Positions 22,197 through 33,144 of a stretch of 64,000 nt of DNA are shown here, piece by piece. The stretch is from NCBI GenBank assembly GCA_028023455.1, contig JAQFVV010012498.1, forward strand, positions 3,195,001 through 3,259,000, in the 5' to 3' direction. Under the pieces are notes generated by a model that saw only the letters and a program-made list of their open reading frames with translations, ran no database searches and was not told where the DNA came from. A program made the position numbers and the translations under genes. This DNA is from Epiperipatus broadwayi. Lineage: Eukaryota; Onychophora; Udeonychophora; Euonychophora; Peripatidae. Each line of letters starts with the position of its first letter. Position 1 is the first letter of the stretch.

Positions 22197-25100
22197 GTAA
22201 CCTTATATTTTAGTGTAAGATATAAAGATTGATAAAACTGATTTTAAAAATTTATCTGTCTTCTTTTTGGTGATTTGATTGCCTTGGTTTACATTCTGAA
22301 CAGACTATTTACTTGCATTCATAATAATTTACTGGTGAGAATAAGTAATATTTTGCCTTGATTATTGCCTGTATTATTTTAATGTATTCAAAATTGCTCT
22401 TTTCCATCCACTGATTTGGGTCAAATATGTTTATCCTGTAAGAAATCAACACTACACATCAAGTTTAGTAAAATGTGATTAAAACAATAATAATTCTTAT
22501 TTATTTAAAATAATCTTAGAAGTTATTTTCATTTAATTCAAAAGCCATTTGTTTAACTATTTTTTAATCATTAGATTAAAATATAATAAATACACATGTG
22601 CATTTCAGTGAAAGAGAGCGTTCAATGAGAGCGTTGTGGTATTATTAAGAAAAAAAATGGTGTAAAAATAAAATGTAAGTGAAACATATTAATCATATTT
22701 TCAAAACAATTAATAAGCAAATGGATTAACCAAGAATTCTCATATGAATTTGAATATAATATGGTGATATTTAATGACAGTATGAGTTGCTGAATTTAAA
22801 GGATATGTTCAAGTCTGCCGGCCAAATGAATCAAATTGCTAATAATTTGCTCAATATCTACATATAAAATATGTTGGAACGCTTAACTTTAAAAGTAGAA
22901 TTAATAGCAGAAGATTAGTATGTTTTGGAATATTTATTACATACAAATTGGCAACATTGAATACATATTTTAACTGCAGATATTTTGAAGATGTGATAAC
23001 TTTATTTTTTAAAAAAAAAAGGTTTAAAATCAAATTTAAAATTTCAATTTTTATTGAAACGCTGGTTTAATATTTCTGAGTATCACTTAAATAATAAATA
23101 ATTGATTATCTTATCTGAACTTATACTGCCAGTGGTGTATTTACTATTTAATTTGTTTATTAATTAAATAATAATAACAGCCTTTAAACGATTAACTAAA
23201 ACTATTTTCCGATTTCTATTGCCAATGTTGATTTATTAAAATATTTTGCTCTGATTGTTATTCTTAGATTTAAATGTGTATAGATAAATTAATATAGCCT
23301 GGATATCATAAGCTTGGAACAATGTTATATAAAAATGTAGAATTTAATAACTTATGAAGAACATTTTCATTTAAACTCTAGATGTCATACTTTTGGAATT
23401 ATCTCATATTCATGGAGTCCATGTAAAATTTATTAATTTAACAGTACTCATAATAACTAGAACAAACGGATACATTCACATTTATGGAGTTTGGCTATAA
23501 TTTATAATTATTACTTTGTGTAATGTGTATTTATTGTTCGAGACATTTTATATTGATTTCACGGATAATAATTGATATTCTAAAAATGTTGTACACTTTT
23601 ATTTATGTATTTAAGTAAGAATAAATTAATTTTAATTTTTATATGAACTTATATGTAGGGTTCATGATTTATACTTTTACTATGTTTAAATTAAATTCAT
23701 GGGATTGAATAAAATTATTATTTGAGGAAATAGCATTTGCGAAAAGCTTGAGAATTACTAATACATTTATGGGGTGTGTCAACATCTCAAGAAGTGTTTT
23801 ATGAGTCTTTCCAGAGTTCTGTTCCTATACTCATGTCACTTGTTTTACATTGTTATTATGTTTATATTTTAAGCAAGATAAATCAGTATATTAATTGTTC
23901 TTATTATTGAAACACTTTTCATTATGTATGAAAAAATGCTGGTGTTTTTCTGAATTGTCAGAATAACTGAGGAGGAGGATTTTTGCACTTTAAATATGAA
24001 GTAAATATTAATATTGCTTTACAACGTTAAATGGCATTAGTCTGTGCTGGTTGTTAACCCACAGATTAATTATTTGCCACTTTCTGTATTTTTACACTCA
24101 TTCCTGCACTGGTGGTTAATCCGTGGAATTGTGTAATTATATTTGTTGCTTCATGGTAGTGTATAAACCCACAGGGCATCAGTGTTGTATCATTCCTATG
24201 TGTAGATGAATGCATCCAAAGAAATATTATTTTACTTAATAAATGTAAGTTTGGGCAAAGTATTTTGTATTATTATGCTAAAATCATTTTTCCATCTAAT
24301 AGGTATAACTTATAAGTTGAGTCATAAACTGTAGCAGGGCATCTTATGTAAATTGTCCTCATAATGATTAACTGTTTGTTAATTAATATTTTATCTGAAC
24401 TGAAGTTTGAATTTTCACTTTGGTTTAGCATTGCATTTTAGCTAATTCCTGCAAATGTATTATTACTTATTATATTATTATACATTTATAATATAGGTTT
24501 ATTTGTTCTGGAACTGATACATTGGGTATTTCCTGATTTGATGTTGAATTTCAGTATAGTTTCCTCAAGGCAGAAATTAGATCAAATTATAGTAAAATGT
24601 ATGATTAGGCTTTTATAAAACTGTGTCTATGATATATTTAGCGAAGCGAACAAATGGAATATTTTATTTATTTATTTGTTTATTTATGTATCTATTTATT
24701 ATGTTAAACATCCTATATCAATTATTAGTTAATCATAAAATTGTAAATAAATATTAATTTATAATTAAACTTACTGTGCTGTTGCTATTTGTCATTCACA
24801 AAAACAGAAATCCTATATCTTGAATAGAGCATACATTGCAGTACATACTATTGTCAGTAAGACATAAGAGTTTTAGTAATATTCTAAGAAAACATTTGAA
24901 TGCTTTTCTCCTTGGTAATTTATGATGTGTAGGGTACAATAAAATGTCATTTGCCTTTTTCTTCATTTTATCTCTGCTTTGTTGAGACTAGTACATGATA
25001 TAAAAATGATTAATTTTATAAACTTATAAACAGATTTAGCAGATAATGCTATAATTGAATTTATTTTCTTAATGTTATAATTGTAATTCATCAAACATAA

Positions 25101-25541
25101 CAAGAGTCTCATTGATATTTATTAAATTATAAATAGAAAGAACCCAAGTTTTCCATGTTTATTATTATTTCAAAGCTCATACCAAGACTAGCATTTGTAT
25201 CAAAATTATATATGTCATTTTAAACTTCATAATCTTTAGTAGTTCCACAAATCATACCTTCTTGGCTATGGACAGCCATAAGGTGTCATGCAATGAGAAA
25301 TCGCAGATTAAAGTTTTGAAGAATAATAAAATTACATACTTATATTTTGTCTAATGTACTTTCACATACTGCTACGATGGGTCTTCGCGGTGTACCCTGG
25401 CCGTGACCAGATTAGATCATAACAATTTCATGTTATGTCATTAATTTTGTTTGTTGTTATGTGATCAGACTTTTCAGTTACAGTTCTTAGCATGCAATGT
25501 GGTAGGTTTGATTACTTACAGTCATCACATATGTTCAAGAT
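22197..25541. other. long AT-rich stretch, no gene seen
   Basis: A (TTTA)n-like patch lies at about 24659-24705. I see no exon-like frame, RNA gene or repeat pair in the rest. Confidence 0.35.
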
Positions 25542-25650
25542 TTTGGTTATAATTCTTTGGTGCCACAACATGGTTGGCATAATGTGCTTTTCGGTTATAG
25601 TCTTTGGTGCCATAATGTGGTCAGCACGATATGCTTTTTGGTTGTAATAT
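25542..25650 (+). repeat. tandem repeat, period ~49 bp
   Basis: TTTTGGTTATAATTCTTTGG..GGCATAATGTGC is followed by TTTCGGTTATAGTCTTTGG..GATATGC and the start of a third unit (TTTTGGTTGTAAT), which runs into a short TA tract. Both full units contain CTTTGGTGCCA. Confidence 0.75.
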
Positions 25651-27756
25651 ATATATATATGCGTTACATTTAAATTTTAATACTTAACTTTTTTGTAAAT
25701 ATCTAATACTGAATTAAAAGCACAAACTTTCAAAATGCACAGATAATGAATTATTAATTTATTAATATGTTTAATTTAAATATTGAAATAAAATAAGCTT
25801 TAAAAAAATTATAGAATCATAACAAAGATTCTAATCTTTAAAGAAAATATAATAAAAAAACCTTTTAATTTTAAAAATAACTAAGAGAGTTTTTACTCTT
25901 AAAAATAAAAATTACAAACAGATACTTAGGGCAAAATGACCATTGAAAAGGTGATTATGAAACAAATAAAAGAGTCGAGGAATAGTAACAAAAGACTTGC
26001 TTTTCCCACACAGAGATAGACACAGACCTCAGTGGAAACCCAAAATCTACTTGGCAACAAACTCAATGAACCAATGAAATATAGATATGAAATATGTTTG
26101 ATAGATCAGTGCATTCCAGAGATAAAGTGCCCGAGGACTATAAAAAGAAAAATCCAAAAGAAATAGAGAGAATTGGAAAATTCAAGTTTTAAATTCATTC
26201 GACTTTGCTGAAAGTAAAAATAAAACATTTAAAATGCTATTATCGCAGTCACCAGGAATGTAATCAGCTTCATCATGCTTTCTTCGGTTCGGCTGGCTGA
26301 AGGCAGCTTTCATCTCCACAGATCCCAAGATTGAACTATGGATCCTGTCTTCAGAAATCTTCATAAATCGTCATAAGTCTTCATAGATCTTCTTCGTGAA
26401 GAATTGAGCTTGGACAAAGGAAAGTATAATTTATAAATGATAAAAATGAAATCTAAACTTTCTTAAATTTAAAATCTTCAAACTTTATTTGTTTCTAAAA
26501 ATGAACTATAAACTTTCTTTTCTGAACAAACCTATCTTTTATAAACTTTGCCATTTTAAACTCTGATCAAAAGTTAAGGTAATCTCTTAACATATGTATT
26601 GTTTTTTTATTCATGCTTAATATCTGTTTGTAATAGGGTAGGTGTTTGCGATTGCAAACTTAAATTTAGAGATAAAACACATATCATTATTTGTGCATTA
26701 TTAAATTTTAAAAATAGGTTAAAAATAGTGTTTGTGAAAAAAAAAAGTTAAATATAATGTGTCATTTTAAAATGATTTTAAACCGTAATCTAAATATTTT
26801 TTTTAGAATTAAATTGATAAAATGATTTAAATGTTAGTTGAGTGTAGATGGCTACTAGACTTGTTTAAATATATGTTAGTTTTAAAGGGGTTTTGATTTT
26901 GGACTGTTTTGTAGTTGTGTTAATGCTGGTGGAGAGATATATGGACATTCATATTAATGTAATGTGAAGTGTGTTAGCACCTAGGGTGATGAGTCCAACT
27001 GAATGCATGACCCCAAAAAGGTAGTCATATCATTGAAATGGATGCAGATCTATTTCCTGTGCCATTGACCCATTCCAGCTCTATGGATTGGGAGGATAAG
27101 CATGGCAAGATAGACCACTCTCCCATCCATACAAAGCATTATTCTTTTTATTATATTACATGCATAATTCCTTTGCCAGATAGAAGTACATTCCTATACT
27201 GGTTGAAGCTCATGTTTTCTCCAATAATATCATGCTGTTCAGATGTCCATTCCTGCCAGTGTGATTCTATGCTAACATGTTCACATTGCATGGGTTGCTG
27301 ATATATATTTGGAAGCGAGCGTTGGTGTGGTTGTGGACATTTAGCCTGGAGTCAAATGTTTGAAAATCATTTGTGCATCGTCTAGGTAGCTCGTCTATAC
27401 TCATCAATTCTAAGATTAAAAATTAAAGTTTAAAAGAAGATAATAATAATGAAATAATTTTTCTTTTATAATATTTTTTTTGTGTGTTGTTACTTATATA
27501 TATGTCAATAAAATCTTTTGTGTGTTATTAGTACCGACAGTGATCTAGTGATTGTTTTTATTATATTTATTAAAAATATCTTTTACTAAATATATTATGT
27601 TTCTGCATCTACTTGAGCTAGTGTCTAGGGCTGGCCATCGTGATATTAACAGCGTGTATCTGTCTACTTTATACATTTTCTAGATTCAAATGATCTAGTG
27701 GTGCCCTGTATGGCAGATATGGTAAGACTGGATATTTTTCACTTCTTTCTCTGACC

Positions 27757-27759
<3 letters not shown>
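25651..27759. other. no gene seen
   Basis: A patch at about 26930-27300 is less AT-rich and has an 87-codon frame without any recognised motif. TGGTGCCCTGTATGGCAGA at 27700-27718 resembles a retroelement primer-binding site and is the second TGGTGCCCTG word in the window, but no LTR pair is visible. Confidence 0.3.

Positions 27760-27800
<41 letters not shown>
27760..27800. repeat. (TA)n microsatellite
   Basis: TA run of about 20 units ending exactly at the left boundary of the 28-kb palindrome. Confidence 0.95.
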
Positions 27801-27804
<4 letters not shown>

Positions 27805-28029
27805 CTATTTCCATCATCTAATATGTGTGTTGAATGTCTTTAGAAAAGTTTAATTTTTAGTTAAATATTCCAAATGCATTCAACTGTTAGTAATATCACA
27901 GCAAACAGGTTAGTATATGCACCAACTGTTAGTAATATCACAGCAAACAAATGTTAATAATATCACAGCAAACAGGTTAGTATATGCATTAACTGTTAGT
28001 AATATCACAGCAAACAGGTTAGTATACGC

Positions 28030-28076
28030 ACAACGTTTCGAGAGGTATTTTTCTCCCCTCTTCTTCAGGTGTTGCT
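28030..28076 (-). ncRNA. hammerhead-ribozyme-like motif (left arm)
   Basis: Read on the minus strand, the core CTGAAGA (28068-28062; position 7 is variable in hammerheads) is followed by AGAGG..CCTCT, a perfect 5-bp stem II, an unpaired C, then GAAAC-GTT. Stem III is thus a two-base-pair AC/GT with no loop, and the cleavage base would be T. Stem I is short (CAC/GTG). The first base pair of stem II is missing, so activity is uncertain. Confidence 0.4.
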
Positions 28077-28267
28077 GGCCTGACCAGTGACAGTACTAGC
28101 ATGGGATTCAAACCTGGGTCCTTAGATTCTTGATTATTGAAATTTAAGGTAATGCTCTAACCACCTGACCAGTGACAGTACTAGCATGGGATTCGAACCT
28201 GGGTCCTTAGATTCTTGATTATTGAAATTTAAGGTAATGCTCTAACCAAATTTAAGGTAACGCTCTA

Positions 28268-28411
28268 ACCAACTGGTTAGAGTGTTACCTTAAATTTCAA
28301 TAATCAAGAATCTAAGGACCCAGGTTCGAATCCCATGCTAGTACTGTCACTGGTCAGGCCAGCAACACCTGAAGAAGAGGGGAGAAAAATACCTCTCAAA
28401 ACGTTGTGCGT
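28268..28411 (+). mobile_element. tRNA-related SINE head plus hammerhead-like body (right arm)
   Basis: TGGTTAGAGTG at 28274-28284 fits Pol III box A, and GGTTCGAATCC at 28323-28333 is a perfect box B. The boxes are 38 bases apart, a normal spacing for a tRNA promoter. CTAAGGACCCAGG before box B also resembles a tRNA anticodon/T-arm region. The sequence continues into the hammerhead-like core at 28369-28405 and then the ~40-bp minisatellite. In the right copy the ribozyme purine before AAA is mutated (AAAAC instead of GAAAC). No intact cloverleaf is present, so it is not a functional tRNA gene. Confidence 0.7.
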
Positions 28412-28640
28412 ATACTAACCTGTTTGCTGTGATATTACTAACAGTTAGTGCATATACTAACCTGTTTGCTGTGATATTATTAACATTTGTTTGCTGTGAT
28501 ATTACTAACAGTTGGTGCATATACTAACCTGTTTGCTGTGATATTACTAACAGTTGAATGCATTTGGAATATTTAACTAAAAATTAAACTTTTCTAAAGA
28601 CATTCAACACACATATTAGATGATGGAAATAGTCCAATAT

Positions 28641-29929
28641 AAAAATACAGCTAGAACACCATCATCACAAACCTTCAGAAAAACAATATATATATATATA
28701 TATAATTACTTTAGAATTCTCTTTAGTTGTTAGTAATGGTTTGTTATTTTCTCATCATATGCAAAAGTTTGATATTGTCTTTTATATAGAATTCAGTTTG
28801 AAAATGAGATCAGTTTATTTCCATTTTGGCATGTTCAATTTTGCATTTCCATCTATATTGGCCTAGTTGCATATAGTTGTGTAGATAGCATATGTAAGTA
28901 GTTGGATTAATAATTACATACTGGGATCCTAATTTCATTTTCCATATTTGATTGTTAGTGACTAACTTGTCATTGGCTCATCACTTTTAAATGTCTGTTC
29001 TAATGTTTCCATTATTGTAGAACTTAGTTCATGACATACAATACACTGAAATTTGATTTGGTATTAGTATGGATACATGCTTTACTGATTGTTTTAAAAA
29101 GAATTTAATCTAAGTTCTCATTAATTTTTTGTAATTTTTGCCATTATAAAAGGAAAAATTAAATTATTATAACATTTATTGCCTCATCTTTAACAAACCT
29201 AATTTAGTCACATATATACATGTGTTTGGAAATGCTAGTATGTGCTCAACAATTTTTTGGTTAAGCACATGTTTGACATGGCTCAATTTAGTAATGTGGA
29301 CTAATATATTGGCTTTGTAGAGTTGTAAGTCACCCTTACTACTTCCTCTCTTACAGGGTTAAAATTTTAATTATAATTATAATTTTAAAATATATACACA
29401 TATAGGTGCATATTTCATGTGTGACTGTTATCCTAATTGAAGAATTTCAAAATTTACTCTTATGTTGCTGTTTACTTCCTCAGTTAATTTTGCATTATTT
29501 TACAGTTTCTTCCATGGTTAGGCCAAATCATTTATGGTGTGATTTAAATAGGTTTTTAATGAGTTTATGATCAGTAATTAACCAGTAATGTGTCTGTATT
29601 TCTGATGGTACATATGTTTATTCAGGTGATCTTTATCTTGCTCTTTCTTCAAACTTACTGGATTTTTTGAAGATTTTATTAAATATTGGAGCATCTATTA
29701 TTCTGTCTGATTGACTTTTATGTTTGTTAGTGTCAAGGTGACCCAGTGAATGCTTCTGATCCTTAACTCTGACATACCCTCATCAAATCTACTCTCCACA
29801 GTCATGCCTATATTTATTTTATTTGTTGCATAGATCACCTAATTTTTTTTTGATGTTGACTCCCTTATTCTCTGTATTTTATATAATAATTCTACTTGAC
29901 TTCTAGATAGGTTGTAATTTGATTAGAGG
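28641..29929. other. no gene seen; probable 3' flank of minus-strand gypsy relic
   Basis: A short TA tract lies at 28687-28703. The stretch 29700-29930 is less AT-rich and could be the 3' untranslated part or LTR of the minus-strand gypsy relic, but I cannot match an LTR pair. Confidence 0.3.
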
Positions 29930-30379
29930 AACTACATGTTTATTCAGAGTGTCCAAGATGTGGTTTTAAGATGCATGCATTATACATGCCCCATATCTCC
30001 TCTTCAATATCTATCCAAAATGCATTGGGACCAGATTGTTTCACAAAGGTGAATGGTCCTTTGTATGTACTATAAACTTATTATATTTTTTTTTTTTGCA
30101 GTTTGTTCAGATGTGCTATCTTTATAGTATCTCCAATTTCTATACATATGTGGTTTTCCTTTTTTGCCTTTGTTTCTTTTGTCAGCCATGTCCATGAGCC
30201 ATTCATATGCTCTTTGCTTATCTTTTTCTACATCTTATTTTAGTGGGGTAAATGTTTACTGGTATTTTGTAAATATTGTAGATGTAGGTTGATTGAGGTG
30301 CAATCTAATGACATGAATCCATTTGTTTATGTTCTAGTTGGTGTAGTCAATTACATACATCATATGCTTTATCCTAACT
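29930..30379 (-). pseudogene. gypsy integrase C-terminal remnant
   Basis: AYEWLMDMADKRNKG (plus 30175-30225) is the helix before the integrase C-terminal domain. It is followed by the G-D-T-I-K-I strand, then YKGPFTFVKQSGPNAFWID and GMYNACILKPH, the beta-barrel pattern usual at the end of gypsy integrases. Stops interrupt it (two before the YKGPF block). Its junction with the protease remnant shows loss of RT, RNase H and the integrase zinc finger and core. Confidence 0.7.
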
Positions 30380-30690
30380 GCCCTATTAGAGATATCAATA
30401 GTATAATGGTTCAGGAGTAAAAAATCTGCTCATAATATGATCTCATGTATTAGGCTAATCAATATGTGGAAACGTGATAAAGGATTGTTTGGCCAATTCT
30501 CAATCGAACCCATATTTGTTTTTGCACTGGTTTAGCCTTTCTATTGTTAGCCATGGTAATTTACAACTTAAATGATAGGGTTTTAATGTTTGGATTCTTA
30601 GTCAGAATTCTATGGTATAACTTATCTGACACCAACTGATATCTCACTACCAGCATCTAACAGTGCTTTCATTAGTAAACCCTCAAACAA
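30380..30690 (-). pseudogene. gypsy protease remnant
   Basis: MKALLDAGSEISV (plus-strand 30635-30672) is the retropepsin active-site block, here D-A-G rather than D-T/S-G. About 70 residues on is a block ending IIL*ADFLLLNHYTIDI (about 30390-30445); the family has I-I-L-G-x-D-F-L, so a Gly codon (GGA) has become TGA. Further stops and a frameshift lie between. The Asp itself is kept, unlike in the plus-strand gypsy. Confidence 0.65.
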
Positions 30691-31021
30691 ACTTTCATCA
30701 TGGAGCAACTTTATAATGTAAAATTGGGTGATTTATCTTTCCATAAACACATCAAATTATTGATTTCCTGTGTCATGATTTGGCTGGTGTTTTTCATCAT
30801 TCTCTTGAGTTTTTGAGGTGAAGATCATAGCCTCAAGTATCATTCTAGTTTGGTTTCTATTGAACTGTGGGTGGTGTTTGCTGGATGTTGGTTTTGGCAT
30901 TTGTTCTGGATTAATGGGGGGACTTGTCTTGTTCTTAACATTTCTGGCTCTGGTTTTCTTGGTAGTCCATGTATAAGGGGAAGTTCTGTATAAGGATTTT
31001 CATTTTCAATGATATGGGTCA

Positions 31022-31865
31022 TTATTGATTTTTTCTTTTATGGTAAATAACATTAACATTCAACTCTTCTTTCCATTTCTCCAGCACTCTGTTGGACACA
31101 CTTATTGTATTTATGTTAAAACAATTTAACAAATTGGCCACCTGCTCAATGCTTCCAGTGTTTGTGCATAGTAGTAACTGCTTGATTCTGAGGTCTAAGT
31201 TTTTCTTGATAATCCTTATTATATCACTCTCACTCAAGTGATAGGTATTCAATGTCTTCAATTTAGTGACCTTGGGTCAAAAGAATTTTGTAAGTGTCTC
31301 CCCCAGTGTTGGTTGATATTTCTCCTGGAATAGTTGGTAGAGCAGAGCTTCTTGACTGTCTCTGTTTCAGAAGTTTTTTACCAGTAGGACCTGGTAATCA
31401 TCAAAGGTGTATGGTAATGTACTGACCCCCACCATACCAGTGCATCCCTTGGAGGTTGCTGTAGATGATGATGAATTTTCTTGCTCAGATAAATTACAAT
31501 TTATGGAGAAATACAAGTTGAGGCTCCTGAGGTGTTCTATAGTGGCTTCATTATTGGATCCCTTGAAGACCTTTAATTTCATAAACTGATTGATGGTGCT
31601 AACCTGTGTTGCATAACTGCACACATTACTAATCTCCATGGGGTTTATTGGCTGTGTAGGTCCTTGTGACTCCTGCTTAATATGGTATGCACTCAGTATT
31701 ATTCCTTCCAAGTTAAAATTAAAAGGAGAGATTTCTATCCCAGGTGCTATCTGGTAGGGATGAGTGGGTTCCAAGCAGAAATCATTCATCCTATTGAGGT
31801 CTTTGAGGAAAACTTCTAGGCCATTCTATGGGTCATACCATTCCAATTGCTTGACATGCTATATT
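31022..31865 (-). pseudogene. gypsy Gag-like protein, frameshifted
   Basis: The first open segment (31789-31367, 140 codons) carries MKLKVFKGSNNEATIEHL, like the Gag entry block with L-x-x-F-x-G. The second segment (31261-31022) carries LSESDIIRIIKKNLDLRI, typical of the retrotransposon Gag helical core that ends in a poorly conserved N-L. Between them, ALLYQLFQEKYQPTLGETL in a shifted frame links the two, so at least one frameshift lies at about 31.36-31.26 kb. Gag proteins coat the element RNA. No zinc knuckle is seen. A further minus-strand segment to 30840 (60 codons, Pro/Gln/Asn-rich) is probably the Gag-protease linker. Confidence 0.6.
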
Positions 31866-32683
31866 TATCCATTTCATAATCTATTATCATAATAGCATTC
31901 AGATATAATGTTTTATCATTTTTTTCTCACATTCAAACAAAATTTCCATTAAATATTTGAGTTTAATGATTTCTATTATTCCTATATCACTAGGAATATC
32001 AAATCACTCCTTTTCCACTTTCTCCATAAACAGTAAGTAATTAAACATCATTTGTGATAGAATTTTTCTCTCCTCTAGCATTCACAAATATTGACAATTT
32101 TTAACAGTCTAATTGTTATTCTAACCAACTTTAAACTGTCATTTATGATGCAATATCCATTGGTGATTAATATTGAGGGATATGAATACAATAATAACTC
32201 AAACGATATGAAATATAATGGTTACCGTGCTTATTATTACATATTTATCATTTATCCTAAATTCTAGTCATGGTTTCTACCTGAATTCTTACTGAACTAT
32301 GGAAAGAATTGAACTGACCATGTACTAAATATACATAACTTTGTTACCTCAATCAAAATCCTTAATTCAAAACAATATAATTCATATACAAAAAAAATTC
32401 ACAGTATTTCTAGCACCTAGGATTTCACTGTACAACTTATTTCCCACACCACTATCCTTCATCTTTCACATTATGAATACTTCTCTTGCCATCATCAAGA
32501 AATTCTGACTACATTACATAAAATAATTTCCAAATTACATTTCCAAAATAAATATCAAATAAAATACAAGAAGGTTCAAAACATTGTAAACACAAAAGAT
32601 TTTAATAAAATATTCATTGTTATCATACATTTATTCACTTATATTATAGTTCTAGATAACTGAGAGGTCAATGTTTTCATTTT
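31866..32683. other. AT-rich, nothing recognised
   Basis: May include the 5' part of the minus-strand gypsy relic, but no LTR or primer-binding site could be identified. Confidence 0.3.
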
Positions 32684-33144
32684 ATTGTATCTAAACACAT
32701 TTGGTCTATATTGGGTTAGAAACTCATAATCGTATTGCAAAAATGTGTTTACTTAAGCATTCATAAAAATTACTTAAATAACTTTAAATAACCTACAAGC
32801 CATTTCCTACCTTTATATTATATTTATAAGACAATTAATATATTCATAATCATATAAATATGATTCATTTCTTTTAATACTCAAGCAATATGATAAATGA
32901 AATTAAATATAATATTGTATCTAAACACATTTGGTCTATATTGGGTTAGAAACTCATAATCGTATTGCAAAAAATGTGTTTACTTAAGCATTCATAAAAA
33001 TTACTTAAATAACTTTAAATAACCTACAAGCCATTTCCTACCTTTATATTATATTTATAAGACAATTAATATATTCATAATCATATAAATATGATTCATT
33101 TCTTTTAATACTCAAGCAATATGATAAATGAAATTAAATATAAA
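32684..33144. repeat. near-perfect 230-bp tandem duplication
   Basis: Copy 1 is 32684-32913 and copy 2 is 32914-33144, both beginning ATTGTATCTAAACACATTTG. The only difference I see is one extra A in an A-run (AAAAATG versus AAAAAATG). Non-coding. This is one of the youngest events in the window. Confidence 0.95.

Larger units (their letters stand above)
27797..28640. repeat. 844-bp palindrome made of inverted SINE-like copies
   Basis: The left arm (27797-28271) and right arm (28274-28640) are inverted copies with a two-base centre (AC at 28272-28273) inside TAACCA-AC-TGGTTA. Outer ends are ATATTGGAC and GTCCAATAT. The left arm is longer because an 85-bp block holding the tRNA-like region is tandemly repeated (28081 and 28166, with a partial third copy at 28249-28271). 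Each arm consists of a ~40-bp minisatellite (AACCTGTTTGCTGTGATATT), a hammerhead-like core and a tRNA-like module. The arms are nearly identical, so the fold-back is young. As RNA or single-stranded DNA it would form a long hairpin. Confidence 0.93.
29930..31865 (-). mobile_element. Ty3/gypsy-type retrotransposon relic with internal deletion, minus strand
   Basis: Reading leftward are Gag-like segments (31.86-31.02 kb), a low-complexity link, a retropepsin remnant (30.69-30.38 kb) and the integrase C-terminal region (30.37-29.93 kb). RT, RNase H and the integrase core are absent: the protease end is followed directly by integrase C-terminal sequence. Limits are approximate and no LTRs were identified. 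Confidence 0.75.
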
